DNA of 8,487 bases from Lysobacteraceae bacterium (GTDB taxonomy: Bacteria; Pseudomonadota; Gammaproteobacteria; Steroidobacterales; Steroidobacteraceae). Shown piece by piece: positions 1 through 6,006 of the stretch. The stretch is taken from contig JAAYXG010000308.1 in assembly GCA_012516015.1 (NCBI GenBank), forward strand, positions 1 through 8,487. Reading direction: 5' to 3'. The translations under genes were made by a program, and so were the position numbers. The notes beneath the pieces were generated by a model that saw nothing but the letters and a program-made list of their open reading frames with translations, had not been told where the DNA came from and did no database searches. Position 1 is the stretch's first letter, and the number at the start of each line of letters is the position of its first letter.

Positions 1-1025
1 CGGCGGTGGATCGACTGATCCAGCAGGCGATACTGCAAGTACTCCAACCGATCTTTGAGCCTCACTTTTCCGAATCGAGCTACGGCTTTCGCCCCCGACG
101 CAGTGCACAGCAAGCCGTGCAAGCGGCGCGTGCGTTCGTTGCGCAAGGCAAGCGTTGGGTCGTGGATGTTGACCTGGAGAAGTTCTTCGACCGGGTGAAT
201 CACGACATTCTGATGTCGCGCGTGGCCCGTCGGATCACGGATGAACGAGTGCTCAAACTCATCCGCCGATATCTCGAAGCGGGTCTGATGCGCGAGGGGT
301 TGAGCGAGATGCGAACGCAGGGCACCCCGCAAGGCGGGCCGCTGTCGCCGCTCTTGTCGAATCTCGTGTTGGATGATCTGGATCGAGAGCTGGAGCGGCG
401 CGGGCACAGCTTCTGTCGCTATGCGGATGACTGCAACGTTTACGTTGCAAGCCGCAGCGCGGCGAAGCACGCGATGGAGGCGATCACGCAGTTCCTGGAA
501 GAGGAGCTGAAGTTGCGCGTCAATCGCGACAAGAGTGCCTGGGCACGGCCGTGGGGGCGCAAGTTCCTGGGCTATAGCTTCACGTGGCATCGACAGACGC
601 GCGTGAGAATCGCGGCCGAGAGCATCCAGCGCCTACGCGCGAAGGTACGCGAGTGCCTGCGTGCGGGGCGAGGTCGCTCTTTGCAAGCGACGATCAATGA
701 ACTGACGCCGCTGCTACGCGGTTGGATGAGCTACTTCCGGCTCACGCAAGTACGGGGTGTGTTGGAGGAACTGGACGGGTGGGTTCGACGCAAGCTGCGC
801 TGCCTGATCTGGCGGCAGTGGAAGCGCACATTCACCCGAGCCAGAGCACTGCAGAAACGAGGGATCAGCGAAGTGGCTGCGTGGACCTCTGCGACCAACG
901 GGCGCGGCGCCTGGTGGAATGCGGGCGCGGCCCACATGCATGCAGCGTTCGCGAAATCCTACTTCGATCGCTTGGGCCTCGTCTCGCTGGTGGACAGCCA
1001 TCAGCGCTGGAGAGTGTTCTCATGA
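1..1025 (+). CDS. ltrA: Group II intron reverse transcriptase/maturase, 5'-truncated
   Basis: This is the intron-encoded protein that reverse transcribes the intron at its target and helps the ribozyme fold and splice. The frame is open from base 3 and has no start signal, so the true start lies before the window. About 80-110 N-terminal residues (early RT motifs) are probably missing. Counting from the Val/GTG at 6, visible motifs are the SYGFRP block (25-30), the VDVDLEKFFD palm strand (53-62), TPQGGPLSPLL (107-117), the catalytic YADD at 139-142, the KFLGY block (186-190), and the maturase (X) domain around LLRGWMSYFR (236-245). The C-terminal part ends near KSYFDRLGLVSL (317-328). There is no Cys-rich HNH endonuclease domain, which is usual for several bacterial intron classes. 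The stop TGA (1023-1025) directly precedes domain V. The reading frame is intact across the visible part, so the protein may be active. Confidence 0.95.
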   Translation, partial: AVDRLIQQAILQVLQPIFEPHFSESSYGFRPRRSAQQAVQAARAFVAQGKRWVVDVDLEKFFDRVNHDILMSRVARRITDERVLKLIRRYLEAGLMREGLSEMRTQGTPQGGPLSPLLSNLVLDDLDRELERRGHSFCRYADDCNVYVASRSAAKHAMEAITQFLEEELKLRVNRDKSAWARPWGRKFLGYSFTWHRQTRVRIAAESIQRLRAKVRECLRAGRGRSLQATINELTPLLRGWMSYFRLTQVRGVLEELDGWVRRKLRCLIWRQWKRTFTRARALQKRGISEVAAWTSATNGRGAWWNAGAAHMHAAFAKSYFDRLGLVSLVDSHQRWRVFS

Positions 1026-1057
1026 ACCGCCGGATGCGGAACCGCACGTCCGGTGGT
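1026..1057 (+). ncRNA. Group II intron domain V (catalytic hairpin)
   Basis: The RNA folds into a 9-bp lower stem (1026-1034 with 1049-1057), a two-base CG bulge on the 3' side (1047-1048), a 4-bp upper stem (1035-1038 with 1043-1046) and a four-base loop (1039-1042). The bulge position and two-stem shape are those of domain V, which holds the metal-binding catalytic site. The G1029-U1054 wobble in the lower stem identifies C1028-G1029-C1030 as the catalytic triad. That is the CGC form described for group IIC introns rather than the commoner AGC. The loop reads GAAC, not a canonical GNRA tetraloop. Confidence 0.9.
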
Positions 1058-1059
1058 GT

Positions 1060-1093
1060 GGGAGGACGGCGGGCGTGAGCCCGCCTCCTACCC
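1060..1093 (+). ncRNA. Group II intron domain VI with branch-point A1090
   Basis: GGG (1060-1062) pairs with CCC (1091-1093), AGGA (1063-1066) pairs with TCCT (1086-1089), and GGCGGGC (1068-1074) pairs with GCCCGCC (1079-1085) around a GTGA loop. A1090 is left unpaired on the 3' strand, seven bases from the intron end when counted inclusively to 1096. This is the position of the lariat-forming adenosine in family members. C1067 is a small bulge on the opposite strand. The intron then ends GAT, matching the usual terminal AY. Confidence 0.88.
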
Positions 1094-1101
1094 GATCCCG
1101 C

Positions 1102-1116
1102 ATACGTTCGGCGTAT
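1102..1116. other. Small perfect hairpin just inside the intron 3' exon
   Basis: ATACG (1102-1106) and CGTAT (1112-1116) form a 5-bp perfect inverted repeat around TTCGG, starting six bases downstream of the intron 3' splice site. No T run follows on either strand, so it is not a convincing intrinsic terminator. It could be part of the intron target or of the hppA 3' untranslated region, which would be read on the minus strand. Confidence 0.4.
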
Positions 1117-1127
1117 TCGCTTGCGGC

Positions 1128-1218
1128 AAGATCGCTCCGCTTCCTTGCCAAGCCCCAAGCCCCGGGCCGTTAGCCGGAAGATCGCGCCGCTTCCCTTCTC
1201 TGGCCCAAGCCCCAGGCC
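1128..1218. repeat. Imperfect direct repeat, 50-base offset
   Basis: A 17-base core at 1128-1144 recurs at 1178-1194 with one mismatch (AAGATCGC, then T or G, then CCGCTTCC). Each core is followed by a related block containing CCCAAGCCCC- or CCAAGCCCC-like sequence, which extends the similarity to about 1168 and 1218 with small indels. The block lies between the intron and the hppA stop and has no coding potential that I can support. It looks like a dispersed intergenic repeat family of the host. Confidence 0.6.
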
Positions 1219-1234
1219 CCGAGCCCCACGCCCC
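1204..1234 (-). repeat. Tandem G-rich heptamers; putative G-quadruplex at the hppA stop
   Basis: Read on the minus strand, four tracts of GGGG are separated by the three-base loops CGT, CTC and CCT. A fourth CTT spacer and a fifth tract of three Gs follow. This fits the canonical G-quadruplex pattern (G3+ N1-7 repeated four times) and is also a tandem heptamer repeat of form GGGGCNN. The first tract begins with the last base of the hppA TAG stop codon (1234), so the motif would form the very start of the hppA mRNA 3' untranslated region. Two more copies of the heptamer lie at 1150-1163. Confidence 0.6.
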
Positions 1235-3297
1235 TATAAGAGCGGGACCAGCAGAAGCGCCACGATATTGATGATCTTGATCAACGGATTGATCGCCGGG
1301 CCGGCCGTGTCCTTGTACGGATCGCCGACGGTGTCGCCCGTCACGGCGGCCTTGTGGGTTTCGGAGCCCTTGCCGCCGAAGTTGCCTTCTTCGACGTACT
1401 TCTTGGCGTTGTCCCACGCGCCGCCGCCGGTGCACATGGAGATCGCAACGAACAAGCCGGTCACGATCGTGCCGATCAACAGGCCGCCGAGGGCGCGAAT
1501 GCCGGCACCCTCGCCCATGAGATAGTTCATGCCGAAGGCGACGACGACGGGCACGAGGATGGGCAGCAGCGAAGGCACGACCATTTCCTTGATCGCGGCT
1601 TTCGTGAGCAGGTCGACGGCACGCGAGTAGTCGGGCTTCGCGGTGCCTTCCATGATTCCCTTGATCTCGCGGAACTGCCGCCGCACCTCGATCACGACCG
1701 CGCCCGCGGCGCGACCGACGGCTTCCATCGCCATCGCGCCGAAGAGATAGGGAATGAGGCCGCCGATGAACAGGCCGATGATCACGGCCGGATCGGAGAG
1801 CGAGAACTGCGCCATCACTCGCTGAGAGTCGGTGAGATGCGTCTCCAGGTTGTGCGTGTAATCGGCGAACAGGACGAGCGCGGCGAGGCCGGCCGAGCCG
1901 ATCGCGTAGCCCTTCGTCACGGCTTTGGTCGTGTTGCCGACCGCATCGAGCGCATCGGTGATCGTGCGAACGTTCTGCGGCAAGCCGGACATCTCCGCGA
2001 TGCCTCCGCCGTTGTCGGTGATCGGCCCGTAGGCATCCAACGCGACGATCATCCCGGTCATCGACAGCATCGCCGTGGCGGCAATCGCAATCCCGTACAG
2101 CTCGCCGAGCTCGTACGAGCCCCAAATCGCCGCGCAGACCGCAAGCACGGGCCACGCGGTCGAGCGCATGGAAATCGCCAAGCCGGCGATCACGTTCGTC
2201 GCGTGCCCCGTTTGCGAGGCTTCGGCCACGCGGCGGACCGGTTTGAATTCCGTTGCCGTGTAGTACTCGGTAATCCAGATGAGGGCCGCCGTGAGTGCGA
2301 GGCCGATGGCCGCGCAGCCGAACAGCGCGCCCGCTTGCTCGCCCATCAGCGCGTCGGTCACGAACCAGAAGGCGATCAGCGCCAGCACGCCGGAAACGGC
2401 GGTGCCGCGATAGAGCGCATTCATGATCTTGCCGCCGTCGGCGGCCTTCACGAAGAACGTGCCGACGATCGAGGCGACGATCGAGACTGCGCCTAGCAGC
2501 AGCGGGTAGAGGATGTAGTTGATCGCGATTCCGCCGTCCGCAGCCTGGAACAGCAAGCCGCCAAGCACCATCGTCGCAACGACGGTGACCGCGTAGGTCT
2601 CGAACAGGTCTGCTGCCATGCCGGCACAGTCGCCGACGTTATCGCCGACGTTGTCCGCGATGACGGCGGGATTGCGAGGATCGTCCTCGGGAATGCCGGC
2701 TTCGACCTTACCGACCAGGTCTGCGCCGACGTCGGCACCCTTCGTGAAGATGCCGCCGCCGAGTCGCGCGAAGATCGAGATCAGCGAGCCGCCGAATGCC
2801 AACCCGACTAGAGAATGCAGCGCGTGCTCGTCACCGACGAAACTGCGCATGAGCGCGAAGTACCCGGCCACGCCCAATAGCCCGAGGCCGACGACCAGCA
2901 TTCCGGTAATCGCGCCGCCGCGAAAGGCGACCTGCAGTGCGGGATTGAGACCGATGCTCGCTGCTTGTGCAGTTCTTACATTCGCGCGAACCGACACGTT
3001 CATGCCGATGAAGCCAGCCGCGCCGGAGAGGATCGCTCCGATCGCGAAGCCGCCTGCTGTGACCCAGTCGCCGAGCGCGAGGCCCAGGACCACGAACAAG
3101 ATGGCGCCGACGATGCCGATCGTTGTGTACTGACGATTGAGGTACGCCTTCGCGCCGGCCTGAATGGCGGCGGCGATTTCCTGCATCCGTTCGTTGCCGG
3201 CGGATTGCTTGTTGATCCAGCCTACCGAGAACACGCCGTACAGAACTGCAAGGACGCCGGCGGCGATTGCGAGCCAGAGCGCGACATCAGTAGACAT
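1234..3297 (-). CDS. hppA: K+-independent, H+-translocating membrane pyrophosphatase
   Basis: A membrane-integral pyrophosphatase that couples PPi hydrolysis to proton pumping across the cytoplasmic membrane, or in reverse makes PPi from the gradient. The 687 residues match the usual family length of about 660-760, with many hydrophobic segments from residue 5 to the C-terminus. Active-site signatures are clear: [11 protein letters not shown] at 189-199, [19 protein letters not shown] at 215-233, [12 protein letters not shown] at 421-432, and a C-terminal [14 protein letters not shown] at 654-667. Lys458 and Thr461 in [10 protein letters not shown] mark the K+-independent subfamily; K+-dependent members have Ala and Gly there. 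Members with Lys pump protons, not sodium. The ATG at 3297 is chosen because an AGAGG ribosome site precedes it. An in-frame ATG at 3381 would add 28 residues that are unlike the family and start inside a hairpin. The gene follows pfp at 118 bases and probably shares its transcript. Confidence 0.96.
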   Translation of the reverse strand: MSTDVALWLAIAAGVLAVLYGVFSVGWINKQSAGNERMQEIAAAIQAGAKAYLNRQYTTIGIVGAILFVVLGLALGDWVTAGGFAIGAILSGAAGFIGMNVSVRANVRTAQAASIGLNPALQVAFRGGAITGMLVVGLGLLGVAGYFALMRSFVGDEHALHSLVGLAFGGSLISIFARLGGGIFTKGADVGADLVGKVEAGIPEDDPRNPAVIADNVGDNVGDCAGMAADLFETYAVTVVATMVLGGLLFQAADGGIAINYILYPLLLGAVSIVASIVGTFFVKAADGGKIMNALYRGTAVSGVLALIAFWFVTDALMGEQAGALFGCAAIGLALTAALIWITEYYTATEFKPVRRVAEASQTGHATNVIAGLAISMRSTAWPVLAVCAAIWGSYELGELYGIAIAATAMLSMTGMIVALDAYGPITDNGGGIAEMSGLPQNVRTITDALDAVGNTTKAVTKGYAIGSAGLAALVLFADYTHNLETHLTDSQRVMAQFSLSDPAVIIGLFIGGLIPYLFGAMAMEAVGRAAGAVVIEVRRQFREIKGIMEGTAKPDYSRAVDLLTKAAIKEMVVPSLLPILVPVVVAFGMNYLMGEGAGIRALGGLLIGTIVTGLFVAISMCTGGGAWDNAKKYVEEGNFGGKGSETHKAAVTGDTVGDPYKDTAGPAINPLIKIINIVALLLVPLL

Positions 3298-3343
3298 CAA
3301 CTTTTCCTCTCCGAGCGGGTCGTTTTGTATGCAACTCGAGCAG

Positions 3344-3400
3344 GGGTGGAATGCGAATGCGGCGCGCACCGCGCGCCGCATTCGATAGGCAAATCCACCC
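3344..3400. other. Large nested inverted repeat between pfp and hppA
   Basis: A perfect 14-bp stem (3354-3367 with 3371-3384) closes on the three-base loop ACC. It is enclosed by a second perfect 7-bp stem, GGGTGGA (3344-3350) with TCCACCC (3394-3400). In the minus-strand mRNA it begins about 15 bases after the pfp stop and ends about 46 bases before the hppA start. No T run follows the stem on either strand, so a classical intrinsic terminator is unlikely. An intercistronic stability or processing element, a partial transcription block, or a protein-binding palindrome are the open alternatives. Confidence 0.75.
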
Positions 3401-3415
3401 TAAAGGGGGGCGGGA

Positions 3416-4687
3416 CTATAACACAAAGGGCTTTTTCAACTTCTTCTTTACAGGCGGATTTTTCAGCGTGACGTACTGCGGCAACCCATCCTTGTAAGGG
3501 GGGTAGTCCTCACCCTGAATCAGCGGGCCGAGGTACTTGCGGGCCTTGCTCGTGATGTGAAATCCGTCCGGCGTGATGTAGTCGCGCGGCAACATCTTCT
3601 CCTTGTTCGCGACGTCTTCGAGCTTCGCGATCCCGATCTTCCATTTGTAAGGTTTATCCCTGACGCGCACGATCGTCGGCATGACGGAGTTGTGTCCCTT
3701 GAGTGCCAGCTCCACAGCTGCCTTGCCGAGCGCATACGCCTGCTCGACGTCGACCTTCGAGGCGATGTGCCGTGCGGCGCGCTGCAGGTAATCGGCGACC
3801 GCCCAGTGATACTTGTAGTTGAGCTTCGACTTGACGATCTGCGCGATCACCGGCGCGACGCCGCCTAGCTGTGCGTGACCGAACGCGTCTCGCAGCCCGG
3901 CGTCAGAGAGAAACTTGCCCTGCGCGTTCTTCACGCCTTCGGAGACGATGATCGTGCAGAAGCCGTACTTCTCCACACACTGCTTGACTCGCGCACAGAA
4001 TTTTTCTTCGTCGAAGGTGATCTCCGGGAACAGGATGATGTGGGGGCTCTCACCCGCCTTCGTCGCGGCGAGTCCGCCGGCGGCAGCAATCCAGCCCGCA
4101 TGACGACCCATCACCTCGAGGACGAAGACTTTGGTCGACGTCTTGGCCATCGAAGCGACGTCGAATCCGGCTTCGCGAATCGAGACGGCCACGTACTTCG
4201 CGACCGAGCCGAAACCCGGACAGCAATCCGTGATCGGCAGGTCGTTGTCTACCGTTTTCGGTACGTGCACCGCCTGAATGGGATATCCCATCTTCTCCGC
4301 GAGCTGCGAGACCTTGAGGCACGTGTCCGCGGAGTCGCCGCCGCCGTTGTAGAAGAAATAGCCGATGTCGTGCGCCTTGAAGACCTCGATCAGACGCTCG
4401 TATTCCCGGGGGTCCTCTTCGATCTTCTTCAGCTTGTAGCGCGCGGAGCCGAAAGCACCGGATGGCGTATAGCGCAGGCCGCGGATCAAAGCCGCCGATT
4501 CCTTGCTCGTGTCGATGAGGTCTTCCTGCAGCGCGCCGACGATGCCGTGCCGTCCTGCATACAGCTTGCCGATTTTTCGTTTGTTCTTACGGCACGTCTC
4601 GATGACGCCACAGGCCGACGCGTTGATGACGGCAGTGACGCCGCCGGACTGGGCGTAGAAGGCATTGCGCGGTCGAGCTTTCGGCAT
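3416..4687 (-). CDS. pfp: Pyrophosphate-dependent 6-phosphofructokinase
   Basis: Cytosolic enzyme that interconverts fructose 6-phosphate plus PPi with fructose 1,6-bisphosphate plus phosphate, so it can serve both glycolysis and gluconeogenesis. The 423-residue protein has the phosphofructokinase fold: an N-terminal YAQSGGVTAVIN loop (11-22), NGGGDSADT (114-122), PKTVDNDL (143-150), MGRHAGW (193-199) and SEGV (249-252). Asp118 and Lys144 stand where ATP-dependent enzymes such as E. coli PfkA have Gly104 and Gly124. That Asp/Lys pair blocks ATP and marks PPi use. The ATG at 4687 is preceded by AGAGGA at a spacing of about 10 bases. The protein ends in a basic KKKLKKPFVL tail. It lies upstream of hppA on the same strand, and a pfp-hpp pairing is also known in Methylococcus. 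An ATP-using homologue is possible but unlikely given both specificity residues. Confidence 0.94.
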   Translation of the reverse strand: MPKARPRNAFYAQSGGVTAVINASACGVIETCRKNKRKIGKLYAGRHGIVGALQEDLIDTSKESAALIRGLRYTPSGAFGSARYKLKKIEEDPREYERLIEVFKAHDIGYFFYNGGGDSADTCLKVSQLAEKMGYPIQAVHVPKTVDNDLPITDCCPGFGSVAKYVAVSIREAGFDVASMAKTSTKVFVLEVMGRHAGWIAAAGGLAATKAGESPHIILFPEITFDEEKFCARVKQCVEKYGFCTIIVSEGVKNAQGKFLSDAGLRDAFGHAQLGGVAPVIAQIVKSKLNYKYHWAVADYLQRAARHIASKVDVEQAYALGKAAVELALKGHNSVMPTIVRVRDKPYKWKIGIAKLEDVANKEKMLPRDYITPDGFHITSKARKYLGPLIQGEDYPPYKDGLPQYVTLKNPPVKKKLKKPFVL

Positions 4688-4770
4688 AGGGAAGCATCCT
4701 CTTTATCTGTAGTGAAGTGGGCGCGAAGGATAGCGCACGAAGGAGCGCGCGGTTAGCGCTCAGTCGGTGC

Positions 4771-4782
4771 GCCACCGGTGGC
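4771..4782. promoter_or_regulatory. 12-bp perfect palindrome, possible operator
   Basis: GCCACCGGTGGC is its own reverse complement and lies about midway in the divergent promoter region. Such a site could bind a dimeric regulator acting on both genes. In GC-rich DNA a palindrome of this size can arise by chance, and no second copy was noticed nearby. Confidence 0.25.
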
Positions 4783-4865
4783 TCGGCCGGCCCAGCCGCC
4801 GATTGCCGGCTGTCAGCGCTTCTTTCTTCCACCACTTTTCTGTAGGGTAGCGCCCCCAAAAACGA

Positions 4866-4948
4866 TGCTTCGGGCGACCCACCGAAGCACACATCGACCG
4901 AGCCTGGCTCGGCTCGATTCTGGCCTGCCCGAGCAAGCTCGGGCTTTT
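4866..4948 (+). promoter_or_regulatory. Structured adk leader with mutually exclusive hairpins
   Basis: Three stems follow each other. H1 is TGCTTCGG (4866-4873) with CCGAAGCA (4882-4889). H2 is CCGAGC (4898-4903) with GCTCGG (4907-4912). H3 is GCCCGAG (4927-4933) with CTCGGGC (4938-4944), followed by TTTT. H2 and H3 use the same six-base arms, so the 3' arm of H2 can pair with the 5' arm of H3 (4929-4934), which would prevent H3. That is the layout of a transcription attenuator (anti-terminator versus terminator). No ligand-binding riboswitch core or leader peptide is recognised, so the trigger, if there is one, is unknown. Confidence 0.5.
4927..4948 (+). terminator. Intrinsic-terminator-like hairpin in front of adk
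   Basis: A perfect 7-bp GC-rich stem (4927-4933 with 4938-4944) around the loop CAAG is followed directly by TTTT and then CG. No plus-strand gene ends upstream of it, because the neighbour is the divergent pfp. It could therefore only stop adk leader transcription or antisense transcription coming through pfp. The T run is short, so termination is probably partial. The adk ribosome site GAGGA (4952-4956) lies just beyond it. Confidence 0.5.
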
Positions 4949-4965
4949 CGCGAGGACTATCGAAC

Positions 4966-5979
4966 ATGCGTATCGTGTTGCTGGGGGCGCCCGGCTCGGG
5001 CAAAGGCACTCAGTCTCAGAAGCTGCAGGCGAAATATGGGGTGCCCCAGGTGTCCTCCGGAGACATTCTCCGCGACGCCGTTGCACGCGGGACCGAGCTC
5101 GGTTTGAAGGCAAAGGCGGTCATGGATGCCGGCCAGCTCGTCTCCGATGACCTCGTGCTCGGCCTGATTCGGGACCGACTCGCTCAGCCCGACGCGGCCA
5201 ATGGGTTCATCCTCGATGGATTCCCTCGCAACATCGACCAGGCAAAGGCGCTCGAAAACCTTCTCGAAGAGATCGGGCAGCCGCTCGATGCCGTGCTGCT
5301 CTTGGATGTACGCCGTGAGACGCTCGTGAAACGTCTGGCCGGACGTCGTGTGTGTCCCAAGTGCGGAGCGGTGTACAACGTGCACTCGATGCCGCCGGGC
5401 GCGACGGGCTGCGCAAAGGACGGTGCGGAGCTGCAGCAGCGCCCTGACGACAAGGAAGAAGTCGTCGCAAAGCGCCTCGAGGTCTACGAGCTTCAGACGC
5501 GTCCGCTCGTCGAGCACTATTCCCAATCGGGGCTGCTGCGTGTCGTCGCGGGAGAAGGCGAATTGGAGGAAGTGTTCGAGCGCCTGGAATCGGCGGCGCT
5601 GGCGCGCGCCGTTCCCGCGGACAAGCTTTCCGTGACTCGCGCGCGCGCGAAGCGCGTCAAGCAAGCGCCGCGACGCAACGCCAAAGTCAAACGGGCCGGG
5701 ACGTCTGCGCAGAAGACGAGAAAGACCCTCGCGACCAAGACGAAGAAGACGTCGGTCTCGAGCAAGAAGAAGGCGGCGGCAAAAGCCGCGAGGCCGAAAT
5801 CCGCAAAGCGCGCGGTGAAAGTGAAGAAGACGGCAAAGAAGACGAAGCCACTACGACGTGCCGCCCCACGGTCCGCGGCCGCGCGCAGGGGCACGAAGAA
5901 GACCGCAGCCAGGCGCCCGACGAAGGCCGCGAAGCGCGTTCGTACCGCACGAGCTTCCAAAGCGCGCGCAAAGAAGTAG
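4966..5979 (+). CDS. adk: Adenylate kinase with histone-H1-like basic C-terminal tail
   Basis: Cytosolic nucleotide kinase that interconverts ATP plus AMP with two ADP and so recycles AMP. Residues 1 to about 215 are a full long-form adenylate kinase: P-loop GAPGSGKGT (7-15), SSGDILR (30-36), AMP-site DGFPRN (84-89), and a LID with Cys130, Cys133, Cys149 and Asp152, the zinc-binding pattern of the Bacillus subtilis enzyme. Residues 222-337 are an added tail made almost wholly of Lys, Arg, Ala, Thr, Ser, Val and Pro. I count 48 Lys/Arg in 116 positions and no Asp, Glu or aromatic residue. It resembles the disordered tails of AlgP, mycobacterial HupB and histone H1. Family members normally end near residue 215. 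The tail contains no Met, so it is unlikely to be a separate gene. GAGGA lies nine bases before the ATG. Tail function is unknown; nucleic-acid or polyphosphate binding is inference. Confidence 0.96.
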   Translation: MRIVLLGAPGSGKGTQSQKLQAKYGVPQVSSGDILRDAVARGTELGLKAKAVMDAGQLVSDDLVLGLIRDRLAQPDAANGFILDGFPRNIDQAKALENLLEEIGQPLDAVLLLDVRRETLVKRLAGRRVCPKCGAVYNVHSMPPGATGCAKDGAELQQRPDDKEEVVAKRLEVYELQTRPLVEHYSQSGLLRVVAGEGELEEVFERLESAALARAVPADKLSVTRARAKRVKQAPRRNAKVKRAGTSAQKTRKTLATKTKKTSVSSKKKAAAKAARPKSAKRAVKVKKTAKKTKPLRRAAPRSAAARRGTKKTAARRPTKAAKRVRTARASKARAKK

Positions 5980-6006
5980 CCGCGCGCCGGCTGGGTCGTT
6001 CGGCTA
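5977..6006. other. Inverted repeat joining the adk and rnd stop codons
   Basis: TAGCCG (5977-5982) includes the adk stop and is the reverse complement of CGGCTA (6001-6006), which includes the rnd stop. Inside it, AGCCG (5978-5982) can instead pair with CGGCT (5988-5992). There is no T run, so a bidirectional terminator is possible but weakly supported. The genes converge with only 24 bases between them. Confidence 0.3.

Larger units (their letters stand above)
1..1096 (+). mobile_element. Group II intron, 3' portion (5' end outside window)
   Basis: The maturase ORF is followed at once by a domain V hairpin (1026-1057), a domain VI hairpin with a bulged adenosine (1060-1093) and the terminal bases GAT. 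This is the standard 3' architecture of a bacterial group II intron, a ribozyme retroelement that splices from RNA and moves by target-primed reverse transcription. The 3' splice site can be placed between 1096 and 1097, six bases after the bulged A at 1090, as expected for a branch point. Domains I-III, the 5' splice site and the 5' exon lie before base 1, so the full size and insertion target cannot be read. The element lies on the plus strand, converging with hppA, in non-coding DNA rather than inside a gene on the 3' side. Confidence 0.93.
4688..4965. promoter_or_regulatory. Divergent intergenic region between pfp and adk
   Basis: These 278 bases separate divergent pfp (-) and adk (+) and must carry promoters for both. 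No strong sigma-70 pair is visible. On the minus strand a TATCCT (4726-4731) is a weak -10 candidate for pfp. On the plus strand TAGGGT (4843-4848) with a TTC-rich stretch upstream is a weak -10 candidate for adk. The region also holds a 12-bp perfect palindrome (4771-4782) and, from 4866, three consecutive hairpins in the presumed adk leader. No small ORF with a convincing ribosome site is seen: the ATG at 4865 has no such site, and its frame runs on into adk without stopping. Confidence 0.6.

Noticed and set aside
1088..2155. Minus-strand 355-codon frame overlapping hppA and the intergenic region
   Set aside because: Arg/Asp/His-rich frame-shifted shadow of hppA that also runs through the non-coding repeats; no family resemblance.
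1354..2496. Long plus-strand open frame (380 codons) opposite hppA
   Set aside because: Shadow of hppA: the sequence is low-complexity His/Arg/Asp-rich with no recognisable domain, while the minus strand encodes a complete membrane pyrophosphatase.
3298..3381. 28-residue N-terminal extension of hppA starting at 3381
   Set aside because: It would start inside the 14-bp hairpin, is not hydrophobic or family-like, and lacks the AGAGG ribosome site that precedes the ATG at 3297.
3875..4756. Plus-strand 293-codon frame opposite pfp
   Set aside because: Antisense shadow in GC-rich DNA; pfp on the minus strand has all family motifs.
4927..4948. Terminator of an upstream plus-strand gene
   Set aside because: There is no plus-strand gene between the intron and adk, so the hairpin is treated as part of the adk leader.
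4865..4965. Possible leader peptide before adk starting at ATG 4865
   Set aside because: No ribosome site, no run of regulatory codons, and the frame does not stop before adk but runs on inside it.
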